The notes under the pieces were generated by a model. That model did not search any database and was not told the DNA's origin. It was given only the letters and a program-made list of their open reading frames with translations. Below are positions 47,867 through 60,349 of a DNA stretch of 64,000 nt, in pieces (the first letter of the stretch is position 1; each line of letters opens with the position of its first letter). A program made the position numbers and the translations under genes. The stretch is taken from assembly GCA_014529385.2 (NCBI GenBank), contig CM043960.1:23448896-23512895 (forward strand), read 5' to 3'. The stretch is from Adiantum capillus-veneris (taxonomy: Eukaryota; Streptophyta; Polypodiopsida; Polypodiales; Pteridaceae).

Positions 47867-48207
47867 TGTTGAGATGCGAGTTTTGTTGCATCTCTTATGT
47901 GAACAGTCTCTTCCACCTAGAAAAGCCTTATGAGTTAAGCCATGTGAAAAGCCTCTTGCAGCCTTTGTAAAGAGAAAACCACTTGTATTGTGCATTGGCA
48001 GCCACCTTTTGTGCTCATGTGTCAAAAGGCTGCCTATTTGTAGAGCCTATATAGAGGCAGGTTTTGCTGACTAATATTAAGCTTTATCATTTGCAAGTAT
48101 AGTCTATATTGTACTGTATAATAGTTTTTCTCTCAAGCTCTACACTAACCTCTCCAAGCATGCTTATGCCATGAATGGGACACTAACCTATCCACCTTAA
48201 CCCTACA
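47867..48207 (+). repeat. Element G 5' LTR
   Basis: TGTTGAGATGCGAG...AACCCTACA with a TATATAG box at 48048-48054. Nearly identical to 57523-57860. Confidence 0.95.
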
Positions 48208-48209
48208 AC

Positions 48210-48221
48210 TGGTATCAGAGC
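48210..48221 (+). promoter_or_regulatory. Element G primer-binding site
   Basis: TGGTATCAGAGC two bases after the LTR. Confidence 0.95.
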
Positions 48222-48579
48222 TAGTCTTAGATTAGTATCTCCTACTCTAATTAGATCCTAAGATTTTTTCTATGCTAGATTGCATTGGCACCTACTCTAA
48301 TAAGCCATGCAATTACTAACCACACTTCCATGCATTTGCATATATATTAGCGAGTTGATGGAATTGACATTTGTAGCATGATTGTTGCATCATTAGCATC
48401 AATAATCAGGTCAATTTTATGCATTTTGTGTGCATATTTGGCTTTGGTCTACTGCAAATTTGCGAGCTTTCTTTGAATTCTCAAGTGTGCATGCTCATAG
48501 TGCATAATTATGAGCCCTCAAGCTTTTAAATTATCAGAGGCTAAGTCGCTTAAGTGGGATTTCATGTGTGTATATGGGT

Positions 48580-48635
<56 letters not shown>

Positions 48636-51340
48636 TAGCGTGTCTGTGTTACTATTAGTGGGAGCCACCCTTTGCATAAACAATCCTTATTTTGCAAAGG
48701 GAAATTTGGGGGAGCATCTCTTCAAAAGCTCCCTGCCATCTGTTGTCTTCACTTGCAATCAACACCAGAAAAGGCCACGTGCAACAAGAGGAGTTGACGC
48801 GGATGCTCATGTGCTTCACCGCCATCTCATAAAGCTCCCTTTTAGGTTGACCTGCCTGGGGCTAGAAAAAGACATTTTTCCTAACTGATCAAAATAAGGG
48901 GAAACTTGAAATTCTCCCGGTTTTCAGGTCAAAATTTGAAGCTTTTATCGATAATTACACTAAAACTTGTGTAAATTTGCTGGTTTCTTAAAGGCAAGCT
49001 TAAAATCTAACCGGGATTTTATAATTTCAGCCGGTTAAAATACACTAGACCCCGGTTTTTTTTTAACCTGCCTATGGACTTCTGCTTTTGGCCTTGTGCC
49101 AATTCAGCACCCGGTGCCCCTTGCTGCCTTCACAACCTCACAATCCGCCACCAATGAGCTGACAATCTTGGAAAAGCATCCATGATTTTGAAGAGCTCCC
49201 GACACTCTCAAGCCTACCTCCTTCTCTACCCAATTGCCCTTATCTGCCTGCAGTGGCTCCACCAACCCATCATCCTTTGGCCAAGCATTGCCCTCATCTG
49301 CTGTAGCCCTATCGACGCCTTGGTGAAGCCCGCCACCTTGCCCATTGCTATTGCCAAATTGTGCCGAACACTCGTAGCAGGAGGAATCCCAAAATCCGAG
49401 CAAGCCAAACCGAGCGAACTATAAACCGAGCAAAACCCTTGATGTTTATGATACGTATCCACAAAATGGTCAACTCACAATTTAGGGTTGTTGTTAATTG
49501 GATACACATCCACCATCATATAATTTTTTAGATAGAAAATCTCTAATTGAGTCACTTGTTTACATGGCAAGTTAAAATTTTATGAAATCCATGCATGTCA
49601 AAGAGCTTGTATCAAAAAATGGTTATTTTAGTGATTGAAAAATCTTCTCATATATGCATAAAAAAGATACTATAATAGCATCAACAAAAAAATAGCATAG
49701 AGTAGTGGCTTGTTTTAGTGAGAAGCAACAAACATATATATGTACTAGAGAATTATTGCATCTTCAGCTCAGATGTTGATCCTCCAAACTATTTTTGACT
49801 TGACATCCATTTTTGAAAAAAACATTTCCAAACCTTTAAGGTTTCATATTCACCATCGCACCTCTTGGAATCACTTTACTTTTGTTTGAGTAGCATGATG
49901 CATTAACTCATGAGCCCAAGATTCAAGTCCAAGCACCTACATAAATGTAACACAAATATGTTTATAATGCATATATGCACATCTCTTGCAGATGCACCTT
50001 AGTAAAATTAAAATTGCCGTCGAGTATGTCACTCCCTTTGCACTATCATAACAAAGAAATCATTTGTTCTATTAAATATAAAAATGACCTCTAGTACTAA
50101 CTTTATAGCCATGGTTCTCTACCCAAGTTAATCGTGCTTTTAAATTTCTCACTAACTTCGATCTCCATGTCACAATCTTTCTATCTCAAAACTTGGGATG
50201 GAATTCACTTGGAGCTAATTTTTGGGCAATCAAAATATAGCCAATGTCATGCACTTGGTTTGCCTTATGAGGTTGCAGGTGCATACATTAAGAGTAATAT
50301 AGCCATCATAATAAATTGGGAAATCTTCAATAAACACAACTTTCTTAGTTGAATGAAGTGCAATGCATAAATTCCTTTGCATCTGCATACATTTTATCTT
50401 ATCAATCACACTAGTATGCACAACAAAGGAGGAGTTTTGGTCAGTGTCCACTTGAGCTATTATTGTGTTTTTGACCAAAACACTTTTGTTCAATTCATAT
50501 TTTTTATATGAAAATTTTAGAACAAGTGCAATTCATGTCGATCAAGTATGAAGGTTTCTTCACTTCCGTTTAAAATTGTGGCTTCCATCTTCACTTTTGA
50601 TCCCAATAATGTCCAATGAATGGAGGTCAACATGCTCTCCATCAAGCTAGAAATATGCTTTCAAAGTAGAAACATACACTTGAAAACATCTATTTTCAAG
50701 CATACACACTAGCTTTTGACCAAGGCAACGAGCGAATATTAATACTGAAGGAAACTCTACTCATTGAGTGGCTTGATTAGATTCCAAGAAAATAGGACAC
50801 CCACATGTAGTTTTTTTATTTTGATATGGTATCACTAAAGCAATGTTCGAGAAAGATTTGCGTCAATTTAACCTGGAGCTACTTGAAAATCAATCTTCTT
50901 TGGTTTTAAAAAAAACAAAAAGGAAGTAAAGATCACATGAAAACAACTCATAAATCTTGCAAATTTGCAAAAACCTACTAGTATTTCCAATTTTCATCTT
51001 TACAAGGAGAAAAAAATTCTCAAAAACTATAATGAAAATTGCATGTTTAAATTTTTATTTGAAACCATAACTCTATTGTTGGTTGCGATGTTTTAAAATA
51101 GCAGGTATGACTAAGGTGTAGAGTATTTTTAACTACCCTCTAGAATTTTCACAAAATCTTGGGTAGATTCCAAGCTTGTGTTGAGGAAAAGTGGTAAGAT
51201 TCTACAAGTACATACTAGTGTAAATACTAACAAATGCTTCAAATTTTAGCCTGAATAATTAAGTGTACCCTTATTTTTTGCTATTTAGAAAATATGTTTT
51301 TGGCAAGCCTGCTACGGAAGATCTGGAATGTTGCAGCTGT
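48222..51340. other. Element G interior without recognisable coding
   Basis: AT-rich sequence with a (GA)n tract at 48582-48632. A GC-richer stretch at about 49.08-49.43 kb has short open frames on both strands that I do not recognise; it could be another captured piece. Confidence 0.5.
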
Positions 51341-51485
51341 CAGCCAATTGCCAATCTCTCTCTCTCTCTCTCTAAACCCTCAAGACACACTCCCAATATT
51401 TTTTTTATTAATGTGTACTTGTTCTGCGCCTGAACTGAAGCCCTTGTCAATCCCCCCTCTCCTTTGCCCCGCAACAACCCCTCCA

Positions 51486-51650
51486 ATGGATCGCCACCCT
51501 TCAGTGTAATTGAGGAGTTCAATGTTTGGCGTAGAGCTTGCCTAAGTTGTTGCATCCATTAAAGCTCTCACCACTGTCATCCAGAGGAGAGAGGCAACCA
51601 CCATGATGGGTCTTGAGAAAGAGCTCCATAATGCTTCTGAAGCACTAAAG
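51486..51650 (+). pseudogene. Captured exon resembling eIF2B alpha subunit
   Basis: After a CT-rich leader (51355-51475), an ATG at 51486 starts frames that with two shifts read EEFNVWRR, then VASIKALTTVIQRRE and ATTMMGLEKELHNASEALK, ending at GTACCC (51651), a plausible donor. The motif SEATTMM-LE-ELKKASD-LK is what I recall for the N-terminal part of plant translation initiation factor eIF2B alpha. Retained leader and intron-side sequence suggest genomic capture. Only the first exon is present. Confidence 0.6.
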
Positions 51651-52199
51651 GTACCCTATCTAACATCAATAATGTTGTGTTCTGTATAACTCTGTTCAAG
51701 GTGTAGATTGTTCCATGCAAGACAATGTTAGTTTAGAAAATATCATCAACCGAGTAATTTGCATGCGGTACCTTCACACATGAAAGAAAAGTTGGCTGGA
51801 TTGGATGGCATTGTAGAAAACTCTAGTAAAGAACCCGGGGCGGCCACTTTTTAGAATGTGTATGATATCACGTGAGTTAACCGGAGAGGATTATTAAAAG
51901 ACCAAAATGTATAAAAGTGTATACATACAGAGGGGGGTGGGGGTTTGCTAAATAGGCTCACAGTGTAAGTATAGTATGTATATTGGGGTATTATTAATTA
52001 CCTCTTGAACGCACGTGATATAGGGGTCTTTTGATAAGTGGCTGCCCCGGGGTAAATAATGACCTATTTTTATCAGCCATCGATATGCAAGGACCAAACA
52101 ACTCTCGCTCCCTCCACCAGATCGTTTGGATGCATTTCTATGATCAAACCACGTGTCATTTGCTTGTCTTACGACCACATGGCTCGTCTAGTTGCCTCT

Positions 52200-52390
52200 C
52201 ACGCCTCAGGTACAACAGAGGGGATAACTATGCAAAGTCCTAATGACTTTGCAGCTAAGCTTATCAGCCTACCTTACCCCCCACCATATCTGGATCCTCA
52301 AGTCAGAGGCAGTGCTTTATTGCAAGGTGTAATTAACTATGCTTCTGGTGCACCTGGAATTCTCTGAAGCAGCGGCTTTAACTTTGTAAG
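52200..52390 (+). pseudogene. Captured fragment resembling a GDSL esterase/lipase exon
   Basis: Frame SPNDFAAKLISLPYPPPYLD, then PQVRGSALLQGVIN and YASGAPGIL. The pattern PPYL-x-G-x-LL-GVNYASG-GIL follows the GDSL motif block in plant GDSL lipases. The catalytic GDS segment is not present; a stop follows (GIL*SSGFNFV). Short and non-functional. Confidence 0.6.
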
Positions 52391-52522
52391 CGTCCATTGC
52401 TCTCTACATATTTGAGTAGCATGCAACATTAATGAAATCAATCCATGGTGTAACTTTGTAAGCGTCCATTGCTCTCTGCATATTTGAGTAGCATGCAACA
52501 TTAGTGAAATCAATCCATGGTG
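52379..52522. repeat. 72-bp tandem duplication
   Basis: TAACTTTGTAAGCGTCCATT repeated at 52379 and 52451 with few differences, at the end of the GDSL-like fragment. Confidence 0.9.
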
Positions 52523-52589
52523 TCATTTGTGATTAATATGATTCTCAGCTATCATTAGGTGTAGATGCATCATTATACTATTAATGTGA

Positions 52590-52740
52590 TTCTTTACATG
52601 TCATATTACCCTTGCCTATTAAAAGGAATGAGATGGGAGAACTCGAACTCAGATAGACAAAATTCATCGACTCTATGAACTCACGTCTAACCACAAGAGC
52701 AGCAAGCCTCGACGGCTTCGTCGCATCCCCATTACGTTTA
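52590..52740 (-). mobile_element. Possible tRNA-derived SINE
   Basis: On the minus strand, TTGTGGTTAGACGTGAG followed after about 40 bases by GAGTTCGAGTTCTCC resembles degenerate polymerase III boxes A and B. No clear tail or target duplication. Confidence 0.3.
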
Positions 52741-53114
52741 AAAAAAAGCTGTCCGCGCCCTACCGTCAACTCCTAGATGGACAGGAAACTCCTCAAGCAC
52801 ACTCTCTCTCTCTCTATGACTGCAATCTGAATTGAATCACCTACTGGCAGTGATTGATGGTGGATGCAATTCTCTTACCTGTTTTTAGTGCATTTTTCTA
52901 CTATTGGAAGTGATAAATGCTTGCAGACAGCAGGTATGGCGAAGTGGCATGTATCAATCAAATTTTCTTAGAATCCCACTTTGCACTACTTTAAGAGCGT
53001 AAGTTGTGCTTAGCATTAGCTCTCAAAATTTCCACTACCAAGAGGCTGGAGAACCTTATAGCATTTCATGCACGCAAACACTTTTACTGTCAAGAGGTGT
53101 GTCGAGGATGGAGA

Positions 53115-53375
53115 ATCTTGTAGCCTTGCATGCACGCCGCAGACACTCTTACTGCAGGTACAACACTAGACGGGATAGCTGTGAGAACCTTGTAGCCTTG
53201 CATGCTGCGCACAGATTTTGTGTATGGAGGTTGGAGAACCTTGCAGGAGCCTTGCATGCTGCACGCAGATACCATACTGCAGCAGCCTTGCATGCTGCGC
53301 ACAGATACTGTGTATGGAGGTTGGAGAACCTTGCAGTAGCCTTGCATGCTGCACGCAGATACCGTACTGCCTTGC
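53115..53375 (+). repeat. Minisatellite of CCTTGCATGCTGC units
   Basis: AGCCTTGCATGCTGC(G/A)C(A/G)CAGAT occurs four times, with a diverged copy at 53120, joined by TGTATGGAGGTTGGAGAACC spacers in a higher-order unit of about 104 bp. Confidence 0.85.
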
Positions 53376-53607
53376 TAAGTTTCATACTGTTAATAGCGAG
53401 TTGACACGACCCCTATTGTTAATATCGAGTTCATCTTCTGTATGCTATACATGCTCAACGCGTCCAACCTGGCGCTGCTCATTGCATGACAACGATGGAC
53501 ACTGAACCTTTGCTTGTCGCAGTTGACACAAACTCCTAATCATTGCGCGCATCTAGGAGTTGAGACCAACATGCTGCTCATTTATGACTCTCCGTTCACC
53601 TGCCTCT

Positions 53608-53707
53608 AGCCATCCACGTCGGCGTGGATGGCTTGAGGTAGTTTGCAAGCCAATCTCACGACTCGCCATTCACTTGCCTCTAGCCATCCACGCCGGCGTG
53701 GATGGCT
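53608..53707. repeat. Two 26-bp palindromes in a 74-bp tandem repeat
   Basis: Core CATCCACGCCGGCGTGGATG, perfect over 26 bp at 53682-53707 and with one T at 53608-53633. Each sits in a repeated CACTTGCCTCT / CACCTGCCTCT context. Confidence 0.85.
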
Positions 53708-53770
53708 TGACGTAGTACTCAGGCATTTTATAAGAGGCATGTTCCCACCACTTAAGCAACTCTCTCCATT

Positions 53771-54068
53771 AAAAATTGAGTTTTCTCTTGCGCAATCTTT
53801 TCAAAAATGCCATTGACGAAGGAATTCATGATGCCCATGGCCTTAGAGGAGATACCTTTGTCCGGATGCACCTGCTTGAGAACTTTGAAGATGTAAATCT
53901 TGTAGGTCTTGGTGCCCTGGCCTTCTTCTTCTTCTTCTTCTTGTCACTCCCTTCCTTAGCAGTAGCAGGTTTCTTCCCAACCGGCTTCTTAACCGCCTTG
54001 ACACCCTTCTGTGCCTTTTACTCGACTTCTGTAGTGGAAGTCGCACTTTCCTTTGATTTGGGCACCAT
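53771..54068 (-). pseudogene. Captured histone H2B fragment
   Basis: Minus-strand ATG at 54068 (MVPKSKESATSTTEVE) opens a Lys/Ala/Pro-rich H2B-type tail ([20 protein letters not shown]) and a poly-Lys run. After a frame change it reads [40 protein letters not shown], then departs. This is the start of the H2B histone fold, which is highly conserved. The alpha-2 end, alpha-3 and C-terminal helix are missing. A TAA interrupts the tail. No intron expected or seen. Certain as H2B-derived; a pseudogene. Confidence 0.9.
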
Positions 54069-54099
54069 TCGAACTCTGCGAAATTGAACACCAGAGACA

Positions 54100-54100
<1 letters not shown>

Positions 54101-54137
<37 letters not shown>

Positions 54138-54200
54138 AAAACTCTCTGAGAGAGCACGCCGGGTGCTGAGAGCACGCGGGGTGCTCTCTCAAAGAGTTTT

Positions 54201-54297
<97 letters not shown>
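54101..54297. repeat. CT/GA-armed imperfect hairpin
   Basis: (CT)n at 54101-54136 and TAAAAACTCTCTGAGAGAGC are mirrored by GCTCTCTCAAAGAGTTTTTA and (GA)n at 54201-54297, with a short GC-rich centre. Total foldable arms exceed 70 bp. Confidence 0.85.
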
Positions 54298-54298
<1 letters not shown>

Positions 54299-54874
54299 AT
54301 CAGCATTCGGGATTTTGAGTTGAGAAAATCAATTTCATAAATATACAAAATCCCCTATACGATAGATCCAAATAGAATTTTTTTCAAAATAACCGCCATT
54401 ATTTTCAATTTAACTCTAATCCTTCTTTCCCTCCAGTCAACCCAATGTTTTGATTTTTCAACCGGCTCAATTCTAAGCTGAGACACACTTTTCCCAAGCA
54501 GTGGCTTCAATGGTTGCCAATTTGTGAGTAACCTATAACCAGCCGTGCTACATTCTTGTGAGAAATACGAGCAATTGTGTAATTAATTAGATATAGGACT
54601 TAAATTTTGTGAGAGCCTGAAAAAGTATACCACAAGTGTCACTTTTCTTGTCGTGGTCTACCATTCCCAATGCCTAGGAGCAGGAAGGGTGCAACTGGTT
54701 GGCAACGAGTTGCACCCTTTTTTTTTCCATCACAAGTTTCTGATTGTTTATCGTGGTCTATCGTTTCTTACTTGCTCCACCCTTGCGCCTAGGAGCAGGG
54801 AGGGTGCAATTGGTTGCCAACTAGTTGAGCCCTTTTTCTCCAGTTTCTCATGACTTGGCCTAGAGAATTGTGAA

Positions 54875-55080
54875 AACTCAAAGAGCCCTCTCTAAAAAAG
54901 AACTCACTGAATGAGTTCACACCGGCACCGATTCTTTCAGAGAGGCTTTTTTAGATATATATATTAATATATATATATAGTGAGAACTCAAAGAGCTCTC
55001 TCTATAAAAAAACTCACTGAATGAGTTCACACAGGTACTGATTCTTTCAGAGAGGCTTTTATATATATATATATATATAT

Positions 55081-55118
<38 letters not shown>
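54875..55118 (+). repeat. Two about 110-bp tandem units and TA/GATA tracts
   Basis: ACTCACTGAATGAGTTCACA and GATTCTTTCAGAGAGGCTTTT recur at about 54902/54929 and 55013/55040. Each contains the small palindrome ACTCA-CTGAA-TGAGT. (TA)n and (GATA)n follow at 55061-55118. Confidence 0.85.
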
Positions 55119-55956
<838 letters not shown>

Positions 55957-56202
55957 TCTAAGCATCTTCTCAGCATTCTTCCCAGTGGACAGACATGACA
56001 ACTCTTGGTTTGGCAAGTCCCTATCGTCTACAAAACAATGTGCTATCAATATGATGCAACCCTTTCCCTCATCTGGCTAGCAAGATTTCCATACCACCTT
56101 GTCTTGAGCAGATACAAGCTCAAAAGAGACTAAATTTTATCGCAAATAAATTATGGCCTTATTGACATCTGCCTCTATATGAGTTTTGAGAAATCTCTCT
56201 CG

Positions 56203-56222
56203 GTCTCTCTCTCTCTCTCTCT

Positions 56223-56262
<40 letters not shown>
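56203..56262. repeat. (CT)n(CA)n microsatellite
   Basis: About ten CT units followed by about 19 CA units. Confidence 0.95.
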
Positions 56263-56265
<3 letters not shown>

Positions 56266-57522
56266 CTCTCTCTAGAGAAGAAGTATACATATCCTTGAGC
56301 AACTCACTTAATAATTTTGCTCGGTTTTGAGCTCGCTCGGATAAGTTTGCTCGATGTTTGGTAGAACTCCGTAGCAGCATCTCCACCCACTGCAGAAATA
56401 TGCCATCATTCTGCTCCTGAACTGCGATTCAAGTGCCTCTCAAGCCCTGCCAAGTCGACATCTGCAATTTGCCTTGCCCTGCTCTTCGATAGTAGTCATC
56501 CAACTTGCCATCAGAACCACACTCTGCTCGTTGATCCTCTACCATTGACAAGCACTGTGCAGGCTTATTTCACCCCCATTTCACTGAATTTATTTAGTTA
56601 TTTCAAAGCCAGAGTTCCCACTACATGAAGACTTCATCCACCAAGAGCCAAGACCACCAAAAGCTTTAAGACAATATCACTTTAGCATCTGAAATGAATG
56701 TATCATTTAGTATGGCACACAGAGGCACAATACCAAGCAATTGTATGTATGAAACATGTCACAACCTTTCTCAAAATAAACATGATGTATGCAACACAAG
56801 TGCACCAAGACACATGGGTTCCAGACAATGCCTACACAAGATGTGTATGGTAAGACCCCCCATGAGCACACACGCAAGCATCACATTTGACATGTATGTG
56901 CCACGAAGTTTTCATCCTCTACAAACTGCACCAACAACATCAAAGAATATCAAGATCTATATCAACATGAAAATGATGAAAGCGTCGACACATGACGAAG
57001 CTCACAACATCAAAACAAAGGGATAGCAGTTGGAGGACGTTTTCCAACACATTCAATATAATTTCAAAGTCCTGTCGCATAGCATAAAATAATCTGAGGG
57101 CTTTTTCCCACGTGGTTTTTCCCTCCACTGTACATATATTGTGCATTGTATCTTCTTTTGCATTTTGCATTGTTTAAAAATATCAACAGCATCACAATGT
57201 AGCAGAACAACGACACATTGGCTACTACAACAACTGGCGAAAAGACCAAAGTAAAACAACTTTTGCTGGATTTTCTCCCCAGCAAACAAAAAACGACGTG
57301 TGCTGTGAGCATTATCTCTCTTGTGTACCTTACCCTCTATTTGTGCCAGGGGAGGCTTGTGTGTACCTATATTCTGATGTTTTGTATGCCTACACCCTTT
57401 GTGTCTAGGGGAGGCAACTTTGTCTTCAAGGGGAGGCTTGTGAATTGTGTGCCTCACCCTACTGTGTTTTGAGGGGAGGATTGTGTGAGTGATATGCAAC
57501 CAAAACTCACATAGGGGAGGAT
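56263..57522. other. Element G 3' interior
   Basis: No recognised coding. GGGGAGGCTTGTG-type purine blocks repeat at 57.35-57.45 kb and end in AGGGGAGGAT, the polypurine tract, at 57513-57522. Confidence 0.5.
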
Positions 57523-57860
57523 TGTTGGGATGCGAGTTTTGCATCTCTTATGTGAACAGTCTCTTCCACCTAGAAAAGCCTTATGAGTCAAGCCATGTGA
57601 AAAGCCTCTTGCAACCTTTGTAAAGAGAAAGCCACTTGTATTGTGCATTGGCAACCACCTTTTGTGCTCATGTGTCAAAAGGCTGCCTATTTGTAAAGCC
57701 TATATAGAGGCAGGTTCTACTAAATAATATTAAGCTTTATCATTTGCAAGTATAGTCTATATTGTACTGTGCAATAGTTTCTCTCTCAAGCTCTACACTA
57801 AACTCTCCAAGCATGCTTATGCCATGAATGGCACACTAACCTATCCACCTTAACCCTACA
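57523..57860 (+). repeat. Element G 3' LTR
   Basis: TGTTGGGATGCGAG...AACCCTACA, followed by CGAAG. Confidence 0.95.
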
Positions 57861-58234
57861 CGAAGTCCTTGATTTGAAGTTTCGGCGTTTGCTTTCAAAA
57901 GTCAATTCCGACTTTCGTGGCTCGACTTATCAATTTTTGTTGATTATCTGTCGTTTTTTGCTTTTTTGTAAAAGAAAATTGTTTACAATCATTATGGGTC
58001 GGCCAAAAATTAGCCAAAATTAGTGTAGCCTCCCTTATATACATACTCCTATTCTGGTATTGGATGGTGACAATATGGCTCATGATTATGCCAACTAAGA
58101 GTTTGTATGGCTCTGAAAAACTTGTTTTAAAGAAGAAGAAAGGATTTTTTTTTTTTGATAATAATAATATACAAATGATAATCCTGTCGCATTTTCCCCC
58201 CTTCCTAGAGTGAGTCATCCCCGAGGAACATGTG

Positions 58235-58770
58235 TTAGAGTGCATGGGAACAAAGCACATGTCTATGCATAGCCGTATAGTGTGACTCTATGATACTGAT
58301 GTAGGATATGCATGAGGAAACAAAATGCTGTGCGAGAGAGAGGTGCTGAACAATATGTTCAGTGGTTGCGGGTGGCCAGGTCGCATTGAAGCTGCGTGGT
58401 CTGAACAGTAGTAATTGGAGAAGACGTGCCCTGTGTTTGACGGTGACCTGCAGAACTTTTGATGCTGCTAGTTGTTTTGCTGGTTGGCTTTGCTTTGGTT
58501 GCCACTGAAATTGCTTGCTTGTGGATGTGATAGAAGAGGCATCGTGTGAGCGAGTTTTTTTTGGTTTCCATATCCACTTGACATTGTTGGGTGGCTGAGG
58601 GTGTTTGTCTGACAAAAGCCGTAGGCAATTTGGCGAAGTCTGATTTCTGTGTAGGTAATGTTAGCGGACTTGTATTGGTTTGTCATTTTGGTATCCACAA
58701 TTGCCTAGGATTGGTTTGCATGATGGATTTTTTAACCCATATTTTCTTGACCACGGTGGTGGAATATCGC
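58235..58770 (-). pseudogene. Element D basic linker after the protease
   Basis: On the minus strand, after the protease stop: RQLWIPK, a Ser/Thr/Pro-rich stretch, NNVKWIWKPKKTR, then SISVATKAKPTSKTTSS-like sequence in overlapping frames. The QxWxPK and NxxWxWxxK motifs match the linker of element B at 204-400. It may be the end of the polyprotein. Confidence 0.5.
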
Positions 58771-59210
58771 TAACCTAGTGCATGTGGTGATGGTAGAGGT
58801 TCCCATACATAGTCTGTTTGTATGAATGGCGTGGCGAAAGATTGGCCCTCTTGTTTGAGCATTAGGGTATTGTCCTGCCAGTTTGGCGTGGCTTGATAAG
58901 TGCGCATCCACGACAGTCCCATAATAATTGCTTCGTTAAGATGCTGATCGACGATCACATGAAACTGATGCGGATAAACTGTTCCATCAATGGTGATTGG
59001 TAAATTGATGTGGCCTAGACTGTCCATAGTGACTTGTTGGCTACTTTGAACCCCATAGTGTTTGGCATTAGAGGCTCTAGCGTGATTTTTCTGAAAGTGG
59101 AGTAGTTAACGACATTAGCTTTAGCCCCAGTATCCACTAATGCTCACTCAGCGGTGCCATCGGCAAGTTGTAAAAGATCCATTCCTCCTAACCATGTAGC
59201 TACCGTTTGT
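58770..59210 (-). pseudogene. Element D aspartic protease, downstream of integrase
   Basis: Read on the minus strand: GGMDLLQLADGTAE, stop, ALVDTGAKANVVNYSTFRKI (catalytic DTGA at about 59124-59135), MPNTMGFKVAN, a one-base frame change, SLGHINLPITIDGTVYPHQF and IIMGLSWMRTYQATPNWQ (hydrophobic-G-x-SWM). All retropepsin landmarks are present in order: active-site DTG, a flap region and the second hydrophobic-G motif. It starts about 80 bp after the integrase frame ends at 59287, so it looks like a continuation of the same polyprotein. In ordinary Ty3/Gypsy elements this domain precedes RT. Confidence 0.8.
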
Positions 59211-59286
59211 ATGGATGCTATCGGAGCAGTATCAATAGCCTCATTCTATTGTGCTTTACTTTGAAATTTTGCTTGCTCTTTGCGCT

Positions 59287-60349
59287 TTAATATTCTAATT
59301 TGGCTTCTTGCTGTGCATGTTCCAAAATGTCTTGTGCCTGTCTTTTGCGTTGAGATGTTGCGTGTATTGTTGTGAGTTTGTCTAGTGTTAGCGGAAGAAG
59401 ATATTTCTTTAATCTGCCGTCACTCATCCAATTAGGCATCTCCTCTCCTGCTAATGTTGTAAGCTTGATGGTGCCACTTTGTGATATGTCATGTATTACA
59501 AAAGGCCCCATCCCTCGCTTTTTGAGTTTTTTGGAGTGTTGTTTGAGGGTGTACATTAAAACATAATCCCCGTTTTGGAACTCCTTGCCGATCACGTGTT
59601 GATCACGGAAAGCATTCATTTGTTTTCTTTGAGCATATATTCCAGCTATCGCTCTAAGTCGGGTTTCATCTAACTGTTCCAGGGTGTTTAGTCTCTCCAA
59701 TAACTCATGGCCCGTCCATCCTAATTGTGTTGCCACTCTTAGGGTTTTGATTAGAAATTCCAATAGTAGGATTGCATTAATCCCAATTACCAGGTTAAAG
59801 GGAGTCGTTCCGATGGAAGTTTTAGAAGCTATTCTGTAAGCCCATAAGGATGTGTGGAGCTTTTGATCCTAATCATTTCTTGAGTCACTAACTATTTTGG
59901 TGAGTACGGTGCATAAGATTTTGTTGGTACTCTCTTCTTGCCCGTTAACTTGCGGATGATAAGGTGCGATTTGCGATGGACCACCATGAAGTTGTCAAGA
60001 AGGCTTTCAATGATGTCGTTTAAAAAGTGTGTTCCCCTGTCGGCCACTATTTAGATAGGTAGTTCATATCTTGTAAAGACGTTCCGAAAAGGAACCGAGT
60101 TGTTGTTCTTGCATCAATTTTTGGGGTCGCTTTTGCTTCTGCCCATTTTGTCATGTGGTTTGTTGCTACTATGATGTATTGTGCATGAGTCCTGTATCCT
60201 GGGAGTATGATGGGACCAATGAAGTCAATACCCCATTTGGCGAAAGCACATACTCCCATCATTGGCCTTAGTAGCATTTCATCTCTCCGTAGAGGTGGTT
60301 TTGTGCGTTGACATTCATCAAATCGTTTGACATATGTCTTCGAGTCCAT
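59287..60349 (-). pseudogene. Element D integrase: core and C-terminal domain
   Basis: WPTLFMDSKTYVKRFDECQ, then the catalytic core: AKWGIDFIGPI (first Asp), IVADRGTHFLNDIIESLL (second Asp) and NGQEESTNK (Glu) across frame changes. Next come TSIGTTPFNLVIG and a C-terminal domain with EFQNGDYVLMYTLKQHSKKL and KKRGMGPFVIHDISQSGTIK (GPF module), ending QQEAKLEY*. All three DDE residues are visible, though no single frame is open. Integrase joins the element cDNA to chromosomal DNA. Confidence 0.85.

Noticed and set aside
49104-49462. Overlapping ORFs on both strands at a GC-richer patch
   Set aside because: No family recognised; mentioned only as a possible further captured fragment.
53090-53385. 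Ala/Cys/His-rich repeat ORFs
   Set aside because: Produced by the CCTTGCATGCTGC minisatellite in several frames.
56694-57026. 110-codon ORF in element G
   Set aside because: No recognisable motif and atypical composition; I could not support it as a gene.
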